Assembly: GCF_030813115.1 (NCBI RefSeq)
Contig: NZ_JAUSTY010000007.1
Location: forward strand, 62,001-126,000
Reading direction: 5' to 3'
Length of the DNA stretch: 64,000 bases
DNA from: Bacillus horti
GTDB taxonomy: Bacteria; Bacillota; Bacilli; Caldalkalibacillales; JCM-10596
Part shown: piece after piece, positions 36,558 through 45,816 of the stretch
Layout: each line of letters begins with the position of its first letter
Numbering within the stretch: position 1 is the first letter of the stretch
The notes under the pieces: generated by a model
Database searches by the model: none
Told to the model about the DNA's origin: nothing
What the model saw: the letters and a program-made list of their open reading frames with translations, nothing else
Translations under genes and position numbers: made by a program

Positions 36558-38366
36558 ATGTGTGGAATTGTTGGATATATTGGAGAGAAACAAGCAAAGG
36601 ATGTTGTCCTTACAGGATTAAAACGATTAGAGTATCGTGGATACGATTCAGCGGGGATCTGTGTCGTGCCTGAAGGAGAGCAGGTTACTATATATAAAGA
36701 AAAAGGAAAAATCGTAGAGCTAGAAAAACTAATTGGGGACGCAAAAGTAGAGGGGACAGTAGGTATCGGACATACACGCTGGGCCACTCACGGAGCACCA
36801 ACACAAATTAATGCTCACCCTCATCGTAGTTATTCTGGACGTTTTACCCTTGTTCATAATGGAATTATTGAGAACTATAAAGAGCTTATGGAGACGTATG
36901 TCCCTCAAATCGAGCGTTTAAGCGAAACAGATACAGAAATTATCGTTCATTTAGTGGATCACTTCAGCCAGGATGGTCAAAGCACAGAGGAAGCGTTCCG
37001 TCATGTGTTGAACCTGCTTGAAGGCTCTTTCGCTATTGCCTTAGTGGATTCAGAGGATCCTAGTCGTTTGTATGCTGCCAAAAATAAAAGCCCTCTATTA
37101 GCCGGTATCGGTGAAGGGGAAAACATGGTGGCTAGTGACGCTACAGCTATGATTCATGTTACGAATCAGTTTAAAGAGCTGAAGGATTATGAGTATGTCG
37201 TGTTTGATCGTGATGTGCTTGTCATCAAAGACTATGAAGGCAAAGAGCTAACTCGTGAAACATATACAGTAGATTGGGACGTAAGCTCTGTAGAGACAGG
37301 ACAATATGAGCACTTCATGTTAAAAGAAATTGATGAACAGCCTACCGTTATCCGTAACATTATCGGTAAGTATCAGGATGATCAAGGGCAATTAAATATT
37401 GGTCAAGAGCTAGAAGGACTTACTGTACCTAAACGCATTTACATCGTGGCTTGTGGAACGAGCTACCATGCAGGACTAGTAGGGAAAAAGCTCCTTGAAA
37501 ACATCGCTCGCATTCCAACTGAGGTGCACATCGCTTCTGAGTATCTGTATGCCAAAGATCCGTTGATTGAAAAAGATTCCCTATTTATCTTCTTTAGTCA
37601 ATCTGGAGAAACAGCAGACTCTCGTGGAGTTCTAAATCAAATTAAGCAGCAAGGCTACCGTACGCTAACGATCACAAACGTACAAGGAAGCACACTATAT
37701 CGTGAGGCAGATTACAAGCTCTTAACTCACGCTGGACCTGAAATCGCCGTAGCTTCTACAAAAGCATATACAGCTCAAATCGCTGTTGTAGCACTGTTCT
37801 CTATCTACCTTTCTGAACAGCAAGGTCTAGAAGGAACAATTGATATGTTCCAAGAGCTTCGTACCATCTCTATTGCGATGGAGTCGCTGAAGGACATGAA
37901 GGAGCAGGCGAAGCAAATTGTTGATGATTATCTGACTGGTCACCAAACTACGTTCTTTATTGGACGTCAATCTGACTTCGACGTTTGCTTAGAGGGAGCT
38001 TTGAAGCTGAAGGAGATTTCCTATATTCAAGCTGAAGGCTATGCTGGTGGAGAGCTTAAGCACGGACCGATTGCTCTTATTGAAGATGGAACACCGGTCT
38101 TTGTTGTAATTACAGATGACAATGTTGCTAAGAATACACGAAGCAACGCCCAAGAGGTTAAAGCTCGTGGAGCTAATACATGTGTCATTTCTGCTAAAGG
38201 CAGTGAAGAAGAAGGAGACGCTTGGGTACTGCCTAAAGTGAATCCATTATTGACACCACTTGTGTCTGTTATCCCGCTACAGTTAATTTCTTATTACGCA
38301 GCCCTTCAACGTGGCTGTGATGTTGATAAGCCTCGTAACTTGGCTAAGTCTGTTACGGTGGAGTAA
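36558..38366 (+). CDS. glmS: Glutamine-fructose-6-phosphate aminotransferase GlmS
   Basis: 602 residues. AGGAGG precedes the ATG. The N-terminal Cys2 (MCGIVGYIG) is the glutaminase nucleophile. Two SIS domains follow (CGTSYHAG, FFSQSGETADS, EVASTKAYTAQ-like IAVASTKAYTAQ), and it ends in the invariant PRNLAKSVTVE. GlmS makes glucosamine-6-phosphate, the entry point to wall precursors, and is controlled by the ribozyme upstream. The last codons are the recognition site of TnsD in Tn7-family transposition, and transposon-like repeats begin 24 bases after this stop codon. Confidence 0.97.
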   Translation: MCGIVGYIGEKQAKDVVLTGLKRLEYRGYDSAGICVVPEGEQVTIYKEKGKIVELEKLIGDAKVEGTVGIGHTRWATHGAPTQINAHPHRSYSGRFTLVHNGIIENYKELMETYVPQIERLSETDTEIIVHLVDHFSQDGQSTEEAFRHVLNLLEGSFAIALVDSEDPSRLYAAKNKSPLLAGIGEGENMVASDATAMIHVTNQFKELKDYEYVVFDRDVLVIKDYEGKELTRETYTVDWDVSSVETGQYEHFMLKEIDEQPTVIRNIIGKYQDDQGQLNIGQELEGLTVPKRIYIVACGTSYHAGLVGKKLLENIARIPTEVHIASEYLYAKDPLIEKDSLFIFFSQSGETADSRGVLNQIKQQGYRTLTITNVQGSTLYREADYKLLTHAGPEIAVASTKAYTAQIAVVALFSIYLSEQQGLEGTIDMFQELRTISIAMESLKDMKEQAKQIVDDYLTGHQTTFFIGRQSDFDVCLEGALKLKEISYIQAEGYAGGELKHGPIALIEDGTPVFVVITDDNVAKNTRSNAQEVKARGANTCVISAKGSEEEGDAWVLPKVNPLLTPLVSVIPLQLISYYAALQRGCDVDKPRNLAKSVTVE

Positions 38367-38390
38367 CCCTTTCATTCCGGAGTTGGGTAG

Positions 38391-38460
38391 TTGGTAATAA
38401 AAAAGTTTAAAAGTTAATAATGTCGTTTAAATAATAAAAGTTTGTTCGCACTGTTAGACA
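38391..38460 (+). repeat. Tn7-type right end (phased TnsB-like sites), glmS-proximal
   Basis: Three AT-rich repeats at 38396, 38416 and 38432 share AATAANNNNGTTTAA and are spaced about 20 and 16 bases apart. They read inward from a terminus 24 bases after the glmS stop, the distance at which Tn7 inserts. Compared with the 56905 end, the first bases look deleted (TTGGTAAT for TTGTGCAGAAATAAT). Confidence 0.65.
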
Positions 38461-38476
38461 ACTAACCAATAGCCTT

Positions 38477-38526
38477 AGAGCTACACCTTAGGTTTTTCAT
38501 TAGAAACCTTGGTGTAGCTCTTTGTC
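38477..38526 (+). terminator. Hairpin just inside the transposon end
   Basis: AGAGCTACACC and GGTGTAGCTCT form an 11-base stem with an inner GGTTT/AAACC and a following TTT. Tn7 itself, as I recall it, carries a similar hairpin inside its right end that can terminate glmS transcription. Confidence 0.75.
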
Positions 38527-38541
38527 TGTAAAGGAGACTTT

Positions 38542-38856
38542 ATGACCAAAAGGAAACCAAAAGAGAACAAATTATTAATGAGATTTCAGAGAAATGGTAA
38601 ATTTACTACAATAAGAAAATCTTACGAGGGTGCAGGAATAAAGTTAATAAATATTTCAAACTCAGAACTGAAAAAAATAAAAACTCAAGATCAATTAACT
38701 ATACAAAAAATCCTTAATCTTAAATTGCAGAAACCTTATGAAATAAGTATTCTTTACAAAACATTACTACTCAAACTAAACATATGCCCTTTAAAAAGTA
38801 TATATAGTATAATTAAGGTAATTATAAAATCCAAACATGGAGGTAATCATGTCTAA
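38542..38856 (+). CDS. Small basic protein, first gene of the cargo operon
   Basis: 104 residues, Lys- and Ile-rich, with no recognised domain. It is believable because AAAGGAG lies 6 bases before the ATG and its stop codon overlaps the helicase start by 8 bases, which implies translational coupling. The C-terminal half has an amphipathic or weakly hydrophobic helix (YKTLLLKLNICPLKSIY). It may be a regulator or an accessory subunit of the system that follows; nothing in the sequence decides. Confidence 0.5.
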   Translation: MTKRKPKENKLLMRFQRNGKFTTIRKSYEGAGIKLINISNSELKKIKTQDQLTIQKILNLKLQKPYEISILYKTLLLKLNICPLKSIYSIIKVIIKSKHGGNHV

Positions 38857-41602
38857 TCCATTAACAGGCCCTCAAAATAAAGCTAGTCAAGAGATTGAAA
38901 AAAATGTGCAGATAATTGCATGTGCAGGTTCCGGAAAAACAACAACAATGGTTGAAAGAATAATAAATTTATTAAAAGAACCAGATATTAATCCCAAAAA
39001 TGTTGTTGCGTTTACTTTTACTGATAAAGCGGCTAACGAATTAAAAGAAAGAGCTTACAAAGTTGTAAATGAAAAACTAGGTAATACTACTGGCTTAGCA
39101 GAAATTTATATAGGGACAATCCATGGATATTGCTTAAATCTCTTACAGGAATATAGTAGTGAATATACTAAATATGAAATAATAAATGAAATACAAACAA
39201 AACTATTTGTAGATAAGACTTATAATATAAATGGGTTTAAAGAAATCCAGTATACTGATAAGCAAAAGAATGTTTCAAGCTTAAAGCGATTTATTGATAC
39301 TGCTTTGTACTTAGAAGTCGTGAATACTATAAGAGAAGCTGATATATTAGAAATTCCTCATGTTAGTATACCAGCTAATATTCTTAAAGCTGTTAAAATG
39401 TATGAACAAGCTTTAGATAACAATTTTTATTTTGATTACACATCTATATTGTTAAAAGCAATTGCTTTAATTCAAAATAATAATGAGGTTAAAGAAAAAG
39501 TAAAGAACGAATTGAACCACTTAATAATTGATGAGTATCAAGATGTTAATCCCATACAAGAAAAATTGATTAATACTATCTATTCTCTTAAAACAAACAT
39601 TTGTGTAGTAGGAGATGATGATCAAATTTTGTATCATTGGAGGGGTAGTAAATCTGAAAATATAGTAAATTTCAGTAACAGATATGAGAATGTTGAAAAA
39701 ATAGAGTTGCTAGAAAATTTTAGGAGCAGTAAAGGAATTGTAAATACAGCAGCACTATTAATAAATCATAACCAAGATAGACTAGCAAAAACAATGATTA
39801 GTGCGAATAATCAAAATTATGATAAATTTGATGTATTGGGAAATAGCTTTAACTCAGAGAAGGATGAAATAGACTTCATAGTTAGAAAAATCAAACAACT
39901 TATAGGTGTGAAATTCAATGACAATCCTAAAGAACCAGGTAGAGGTCTTTCTTACAGTGATATTGCAATATTAGTGTATTCCGTAAAAAAAATTCCTAAA
40001 TACCTTATTGAGCAATTATCTAAAGAAAATATTAAATTTGTAGTTGAAGGAATGAAGAATTTATTTGAGGCATCTGAAATCCAAGCAAGTGTTAATATAT
40101 TTTACTTTTTAGCAGATCAGTATAGTTTAAATGATTTATTAAATGATTGGAGTAATCAAACATTTTCAGTTGACAAAACCTCCCTAGATAAGGCAGTTCA
40201 AGAATTAATCAGTTTAAAAGTTAAAATGGAAAGTAGTGCATGGGAAGATTTCATATTACAAGATATCTATAAAAAATTCCTTGAACAAGTGGGGATATTT
40301 AATCTTGATGAGAATGAATATGATAGGACGTTGTATAATTTTGCTAAGTTTACCGAAGTTATTAATGATTATGAGACAATTCATATGAGAAATTCACCAA
40401 TAAACAAAGTGATTGGATTTTGTAGTTTTCTTAAGTATGCTGCATCAGATTATTATCCAGAGGGATGGTTATCGCCATCATATCGAAGTACAAAAGGATT
40501 AAAGATTATGACCTTTTTCCAAGCTAAAGGTTTAGAGTTCCCGGTTGTCATAATGCCTTTTTTGACACAATCATTTATGTTTCCTCCAAAAAAAGGTGGA
40601 AAAAATAAGTGGGCTATTATAGGGAATATATTAAATAAGACTGAATATGAAAGTAATGATGAGGATTTGCGTAGACTTTTTTATGTGGGAGTTACAAGAA
40701 GTAAAAAGTTTCTTTTTATGTCACAATCTCCGCATCCAATAGGTGATGGTTCCAGATTTTACAGTAAGCCTGCTAAAGCTTTTATTGAAATTTTACATTC
40801 TAATTATGTTAATCAAGATCCAAATTTTGACCATTCTAAATTAGAGAACGCACCGGTAATTGATAAAATAAATAAAGACGTTATTAATTTAGATTTCTCT
40901 ACTTTAAAGGACTATTTCGAATGTTCTTTAAGGTTTAAATACTCTTCTATATATGGGTTTATTCAACCGCTAAGTTATAGAATGGGATTTGGAAAATCAA
41001 TGCATAATATGCTAGAGGATTTACATAAAAATTTTAGAGATAGCAAACAATCTGTTGATGAATTAGTTAATGTATTAATAGATAAGCATTTTCACATCCC
41101 ATATGCTGCAAGAAAACTTAAGGATTCTATGGAACTTAGAGCACGGAGGGATATGACAAATTACATTCGATTAAATAGACATAAGTTTAATCAGATTATC
41201 TATGTAGAGAAACAAATAGAGATAAGCCTAACTGATGAAGTATTTGTAAATGGTAGGATTGATTTAGTAAGAAATACTGAGACAAATACAACAACAATTA
41301 TTGATTTTAAATCTGATACTTCAACCCAATCTGATGAGCTCATTGTTGATCAATTAGCGATTTATGCATTAGGATATAAAAAATTAACTGGTTTGTCTCC
41401 TAATTATGTGGAGTCATATACTCTTGAGAACAACTATCCAAAACAAATTACAGTTAATGAGGCCCTGTTGGAGAATATTGAAAAAAAAATTATGGGTGTT
41501 AAGGAAAGTATTGAATTATATCAGTTCCAAAAAGTTAAAGACTATGGAAAGGACAACCCTATATGCAAAGGGTGTAACTTTAAAGATGCATGTCTTAAAT
41601 AA
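38849..41602 (+). CDS. UvrD/AddA-like helicase fused to a Cas4/AddB-like Fe-S nuclease
   Basis: 917 residues from the ATG at 38849, which has GGAGG five bases upstream. The SF1A helicase motifs are intact: Walker A ACAGSGKTTT (K30), Ia AFTFTDKAANEL, II LIIDEYQDVN (about 224), III VVGDDDQILYHWRGS, IV LLENFRSS, V TFFQAKGLEFPVV and VI LFYVGVTRSKK. The C-terminal quarter is a PD-(D/E)XK nuclease: YFECSLRFKYSSIYGF supplies one Cys, GRIDLVRN and IIDFKSD the catalytic acids and Lys, and CKGCNFKDACLK three more Cys. This four-Cys layout ligates the 4Fe-4S cluster of AddB/Cas4 nucleases. It should unwind and degrade DNA ends. It is unusually AT-rich compared with glmS. Confidence 0.88.
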   Translation: MSNPLTGPQNKASQEIEKNVQIIACAGSGKTTTMVERIINLLKEPDINPKNVVAFTFTDKAANELKERAYKVVNEKLGNTTGLAEIYIGTIHGYCLNLLQEYSSEYTKYEIINEIQTKLFVDKTYNINGFKEIQYTDKQKNVSSLKRFIDTALYLEVVNTIREADILEIPHVSIPANILKAVKMYEQALDNNFYFDYTSILLKAIALIQNNNEVKEKVKNELNHLIIDEYQDVNPIQEKLINTIYSLKTNICVVGDDDQILYHWRGSKSENIVNFSNRYENVEKIELLENFRSSKGIVNTAALLINHNQDRLAKTMISANNQNYDKFDVLGNSFNSEKDEIDFIVRKIKQLIGVKFNDNPKEPGRGLSYSDIAILVYSVKKIPKYLIEQLSKENIKFVVEGMKNLFEASEIQASVNIFYFLADQYSLNDLLNDWSNQTFSVDKTSLDKAVQELISLKVKMESSAWEDFILQDIYKKFLEQVGIFNLDENEYDRTLYNFAKFTEVINDYETIHMRNSPINKVIGFCSFLKYAASDYYPEGWLSPSYRSTKGLKIMTFFQAKGLEFPVVIMPFLTQSFMFPPKKGGKNKWAIIGNILNKTEYESNDEDLRRLFYVGVTRSKKFLFMSQSPHPIGDGSRFYSKPAKAFIEILHSNYVNQDPNFDHSKLENAPVIDKINKDVINLDFSTLKDYFECSLRFKYSSIYGFIQPLSYRMGFGKSMHNMLEDLHKNFRDSKQSVDELVNVLIDKHFHIPYAARKLKDSMELRARRDMTNYIRLNRHKFNQIIYVEKQIEISLTDEVFVNGRIDLVRNTETNTTTIIDFKSDTSTQSDELIVDQLAIYALGYKKLTGLSPNYVESYTLENNYPKQITVNEALLENIEKKIMGVKESIELYQFQKVKDYGKDNPICKGCNFKDACLK

Positions 41603-41647
41603 TATTGATATTCATTTGGCAAATACAGTATAATATATTTAATAGAA

Positions 41648-41688
41648 GAGTAAGCCGTACACAACATATCTTTGTGTGCGGCTTACTC
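41648..41688. terminator. Strong hairpin after the helicase-nuclease gene
   Basis: GAGTAAGCCG and CGGCTTACTC, plus an inner ACACAA/TTGTGT, form a long stem but no T run follows. It may be an RNA-processing or pausing site. The rest of the gap to 41905 holds nothing recognisable. Confidence 0.5.
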
Positions 41689-41905
41689 CTGGACTCCGAG
41701 CTATAAGTATTAATTTTATGAAATAACTTTCTTTAGTTGCTAATCCTTGAATGTAGTATTAAAAAGCTAGTTTCTGAAAATAGAAACATGCAGAATTTTC
41801 AATAAAATCACTCAGTTCTCTCGTGAAGAAGAAATATTACTTTATAAGAACAGAATGAATATTTAGTAATTTATACATAATTAAAATAGAAGGGGTGGAA
41901 TGACT

Positions 41906-43573
41906 ATGAACAACCCTATTGTGAATTTATGGGATGTAGATTTGGATTATAAGGGTGAAAATGAGTATTCATCATTTTTTAGTACAGAAGGTAATTTTCA
42001 TACTTATCCTGCTAAAGCAGTCCCTCAGATGGTTCAAACACTCCTAGGTTTGATACGTGAAACTTATGGTATAGAAACGGTGTTAGATCCGTTTGTTGGC
42101 AGTGGTACTGTTGCACTTGAATCAAAATATTTAGGTTTAAAATTCTATGGATCTGATTTAAATCCATTATCCATTCTCTTATCTAAAACTAAAGTCCTTA
42201 CTGTAGAGGAAACTGAATACACCATTAACGAGATAAATCAGTTCCTTAAAGACAACTTAGAAATTAATAACATGGTGGATATCGTAAACTTTAAAAATAT
42301 TAGTTATTGGTTCTTGCAGAAGCATATTCATGAACTATCATTTTTAAAAGGAAAGGTAAAGAAATTTATCAAAGATACACCATTTAAATATAGGGAACAG
42401 TTTACATTAATTTTATTAACGGCACTAAGTTCAACTATTAGACAAGTATCTCTAACTAGGAACAGTGAATTTAAATTATTTCGGATGTCTCCAAATAAAA
42501 TAAAAGAGCATGGAAAACTTGATTCAATACAACTATTTAAAGAAAACGTAGAAGTTATTTTAGACTTATTAGAAAGAATTGATATTGAAGGAATTACAGA
42601 TAACACACCAGAAATATACATAAATAATGCTAAAGACCTTAGTTATTTAAAGGATAAAAAAGTTGATCTAATATTAACCTCACCTCCATACGGTGATTCA
42701 AGGAGTACAGTGGCATATGGGCAGTTTTCTAGGCTCTCAATACAATGGCTTTCTGATTTAATGAAGGAATATTTAAATATAAGTTATATTGAAGATAATT
42801 GTGATGAACACTTATTAGGTGGAAAAAAATCAAAAGCTGTTATAAATAGAAGTGAAATTTTAGAAAGATCTCAAACATTACAGGCTCTTTATCACGAAAT
42901 GGAGAGTAAGGTTAGAGAAGAAGAAAGTAATTATAGGCAAGCGTTAGAAAAGCTTGGGGAAGTAGAAAAAAGTTTAGTCGATATAGATCGAGAGAGATTT
43001 TTAGAATACTTAAATGATAATGAGCTGCTCGCAGGGATAATAGTGCAAAGAATAAGGTTAAGTATTTCTAAAAAATTGAGACATGAGGATGAAAAAAGTG
43101 ACAAAGAGGTCAAAGGAATATCATTTTTGGCAACATATTTATTAACCATTGTATTATATAGAGGTGACAATCAGCAGTTTTTAGAAACTTTACCTTTTAT
43201 CAGTGATATTATTCCGAGGGTTCGGGAAACAATTAATAGAAAAATTGCTTCTTTTAAGAAAAGATTGGAAGAAGTTATGCATTTTTTTGATGACTTGTAT
43301 GAAGTAGTCTTACGGACAGATGAGGTATTAAAAGATAAAGGAATCCAAGCATGGATAGTGGGACATAGGACTGTAATGGGCGATATAAATATAAACTTTG
43401 AAAAGATTTTATCGGACTGGTTCGATGGCTTAGGTTACAAAAATATTACTTCGCTCAGTAGAGAGTATTCCTTTAAACGTCTACCGTTAAGTATAAACTC
43501 TACAATTCTTAGATATGAAGAAATTCAGACTATGTTACAAGAATATATATTAATAGTACAAAAAAATAAATAA
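41906..43573 (+). CDS. Amino-methyltransferase (N4-cytosine/N6-adenine type) DNA modification protein
   Basis: 555 residues from the ATG at 41906 (41900 is also possible; AGGGGTGG lies upstream). Motif I (VLDPFVGSGTVALES, about residue 60) and the catalytic motif IV (LTSPPYGDS, about 258) followed by TVAYGQFSRLSIQWL are clear and place it with SPPY-type amino-methyltransferases. A coiled coil occupies about 310-355. A long helical C-terminal part could bind the target or a partner. No cognate restriction endonuclease is adjacent, so methylation probably marks self DNA for the helicase-nuclease or ATPase next door. Acceptance of DNA rather than RNA is inferred from the family. Confidence 0.75.
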   Translation: MNNPIVNLWDVDLDYKGENEYSSFFSTEGNFHTYPAKAVPQMVQTLLGLIRETYGIETVLDPFVGSGTVALESKYLGLKFYGSDLNPLSILLSKTKVLTVEETEYTINEINQFLKDNLEINNMVDIVNFKNISYWFLQKHIHELSFLKGKVKKFIKDTPFKYREQFTLILLTALSSTIRQVSLTRNSEFKLFRMSPNKIKEHGKLDSIQLFKENVEVILDLLERIDIEGITDNTPEIYINNAKDLSYLKDKKVDLILTSPPYGDSRSTVAYGQFSRLSIQWLSDLMKEYLNISYIEDNCDEHLLGGKKSKAVINRSEILERSQTLQALYHEMESKVREEESNYRQALEKLGEVEKSLVDIDRERFLEYLNDNELLAGIIVQRIRLSISKKLRHEDEKSDKEVKGISFLATYLLTIVLYRGDNQQFLETLPFISDIIPRVRETINRKIASFKKRLEEVMHFFDDLYEVVLRTDEVLKDKGIQAWIVGHRTVMGDININFEKILSDWFDGLGYKNITSLSREYSFKRLPLSINSTILRYEEIQTMLQEYILIVQKNK

Positions 43574-43676
43574 TTTCTTATTAGAGAGGTGAAAAATCTC
43601 TCTTTTTTTATTAGAATTAAAGTAAGTAAATTTTAGAAAAATTTTCATTAATGATTTTAGGAAGGGGATATAGATT

Positions 43677-45725
43677 ATGGTAGAAATGGACATAAAAATA
43701 CCATATCAAAAACAATTAGAAGTCATAAGTGAAGTTGCGAGCCCACTAGTCGTAATTACAGAGTTAATAAAAAATGCTTTTGATGAATGCGCAAAAGAAA
43801 TAACAGTAGAAATAGATACTGTGAACAATGAAATTGAGATTATAGATACTGGTTATGGATTCTCAGAAGAATCAATTAAAATGCTTGCTGAACCAGGGCA
43901 ATCTTATAAAAAGCGAAATAATAGGAACTTGAATGCCCACAATAAAGTGTTTGCTGGAAGTATGGGGATAGGTCTGTTCTCAATCTTTTCAATAGCAGAT
44001 AGGTTTGAAATAATAACCAAAGGGGAAGATGGAGAATTTATTATCTTTGGAGATCCAGAAAAAATATCTTATGATAGGGTTTTTGATAGAATTGAAGAAG
44101 GAACAAAAGTTTCTTTAATAAATGTCGGAAAATCAGATATTAAGGTATTAATTGAAGATATTAAAATGGATAAATTAAAGCATATTTCTTTATGCAATTA
44201 CAATAAAGAATACTACTTGTTTGAGCTAAATGTTAAAGTTGATGGCATAACCCAAGATTTAACATCCCCATTTGTGGAAGATTTATATAACTCGGATACA
44301 TGTAACTTTAAATCTAAAATAGAATTTTCATATAATAAAATCAAAAGAGAATTGACTTATCAATATATAAGAAAAAATGAAACTATTATTAACTCTAAAC
44401 CAGTTGTAATTAAGTTCGATAGAGATTTTGAAATAGGCGATTTACTGCTCAACCATTATAGTATTAAAAGAGTTGAACGGAAAGAGGATTTTATGTTTTT
44501 ACCTCTTGAAGCAAATACAGTGAGTGATTTCGAAGGAGCTTTTTACATAAGAGAAGGTAATAAAGGATTTAAAGAAGTATCTAAATTTGGACCAGCTGTA
44601 AGAATGTATGTCAATGGATTTGGAATGTACAACTATTTAGAGCGTGAAAAGGATTGGCTTAAGCTTTCTTACTTAACGGCAAATGTGAAAAACAGTGGAA
44701 TAAAACCTAACAATACAATTGGGTACATTGCATTTAATCATTTTATAGAACCGGATGAAGAATTGAAAATCTCTAAAGAGAGATCTCATTTTTATGATAA
44801 AACCCCGTACAGAACTTTCTATGAAATGGTCTATAACGTAGTAACTTTGTTAACCTTTAATATTGATGTTGCAGCAAGGAACAAAAACGATAGGGATAAA
44901 TATTTTACTGAAGAATATTTGAAACACTATGATCAAAGTTTAAATAAAGGTACGACATTCGAAGGTTTATCAGAAAACGGAACTGCATCAGATCAAACCG
45001 ATGCAAGTCAAACTGGATCAAACCAAACTGGACAAAATCAAACGGAATCAGAACAAACTGATGCAAACCAAACGGAATCAAACCAAACTGGACAAAATCA
45101 AACGGAATCAGAACAAACTGATGCAAACCAAACGGAATCAGAACAAACTGATACAAATCAAACGGGATCGAACCATTCTGATGCAAATCAAACAAATAGT
45201 AACCAAACAGGAGGGCCAACTCCTAGTGGGGATGCTCCCGGGACTTTTTTTGAATACATCTCGTGGGACGGTAAACTTAATCCAAACGACAATAATCACA
45301 AAGGTCTAATAATTGCATTGAATGAGTTACATAAGATGTCCATAAAGAAAATTAAAGAGGATAAACGTGAAGAAAAGCTTTACAGTGTTTTCCCTGTGAG
45401 TGCTGGGATGCTACTTCGAACAGCATATGAACAAGCATTAATACTTCACTTAAAAAGGGTTGGACAATGGAATGTTTTAACAAAACAAAACAACTTTCCA
45501 ATGCTCAGTAACATAGAAACTCACATAAAGCAAAATATTAAATCGGTATTTACTGACAAAGACATGAGAAGAGCTTTTGGTAATATAATATCTATCAGAT
45601 CTCGAGACTTTTTAAATTCTAATATTCATAATCCAGGGCTAATTCGTGCAACGTCTTCTACCCTAGAGGGAATAACTAATGGGGGTATGTACTCATTAAT
45701 AAATCTAATTATAAATAATACTTAA
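43677..45725 (+). CDS. GHKL (Hsp90-type) ATPase with variable repeat linker
   Basis: 682 residues. The N-terminal Bergerat fold is complete: N-box TELIKNAFDE (N33), G1 DTGYGF (D57) and G2 GSMGIGLFS (G94-S101). A transducer-like region follows to about 400. Residues about 430-515 are a low-complexity linker of NQTES/EQTDA pentapeptides encoded by a 60-base tandem repeat. The last 160 residues are helical, ending DFLNSNIHNP. Proteins of this build include MORC- and MutL-like machines that close around DNA. As the centre of the cargo operon it may couple ATP binding to nuclease loading. No catalytic effector motif is evident in the C-terminus. Confidence 0.75.
   Translation: MVEMDIKIPYQKQLEVISEVASPLVVITELIKNAFDECAKEITVEIDTVNNEIEIIDTGYGFSEESIKMLAEPGQSYKKRNNRNLNAHNKVFAGSMGIGLFSIFSIADRFEIITKGEDGEFIIFGDPEKISYDRVFDRIEEGTKVSLINVGKSDIKVLIEDIKMDKLKHISLCNYNKEYYLFELNVKVDGITQDLTSPFVEDLYNSDTCNFKSKIEFSYNKIKRELTYQYIRKNETIINSKPVVIKFDRDFEIGDLLLNHYSIKRVERKEDFMFLPLEANTVSDFEGAFYIREGNKGFKEVSKFGPAVRMYVNGFGMYNYLEREKDWLKLSYLTANVKNSGIKPNNTIGYIAFNHFIEPDEELKISKERSHFYDKTPYRTFYEMVYNVVTLLTFNIDVAARNKNDRDKYFTEEYLKHYDQSLNKGTTFEGLSENGTASDQTDASQTGSNQTGQNQTESEQTDANQTESNQTGQNQTESEQTDANQTESEQTDTNQTGSNHSDANQTNSNQTGGPTPSGDAPGTFFEYISWDGKLNPNDNNHKGLIIALNELHKMSIKKIKEDKREEKLYSVFPVSAGMLLRTAYEQALILHLKRVGQWNVLTKQNNFPMLSNIETHIKQNIKSVFTDKDMRRAFGNIISIRSRDFLNSNIHNPGLIRATSSTLEGITNGGMYSLINLIINNT
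44989..45210 (+). repeat. 60-base tandem repeat within the GHKL ATPase gene
   Basis: Units of 60 bases, each made of four 15-base subunits (CAAACGGAATCAGAA-like), repeat about 3.5 times between 44989 and 45210. Two copies are almost identical, so copy number probably varies among strains. The frame is kept because 15 is a multiple of three. Confidence 0.85.
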
Positions 45726-45816
45726 TTTAATAGCAGGTGTTTAACAACAATATATTAGTAAAATGATTGCATTGGTAGCTTCAAAATAGTAACAATTTTA
45801 GAGTCTCGTATATTTT

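Noticed and set aside
44989-45210. Possible CRISPR array
   Set aside because: Repeats are directly adjacent, lack unique spacers and keep a coding frame.
44905-45309. Open frames on both strands over the repeat region (periodic LIPFGLHQF- and KRNQTKLDK-type peptides)
   Set aside because: They are frame shadows of the 60-base repeat in the GHKL ATPase gene; any frame of such a repeat stays open.
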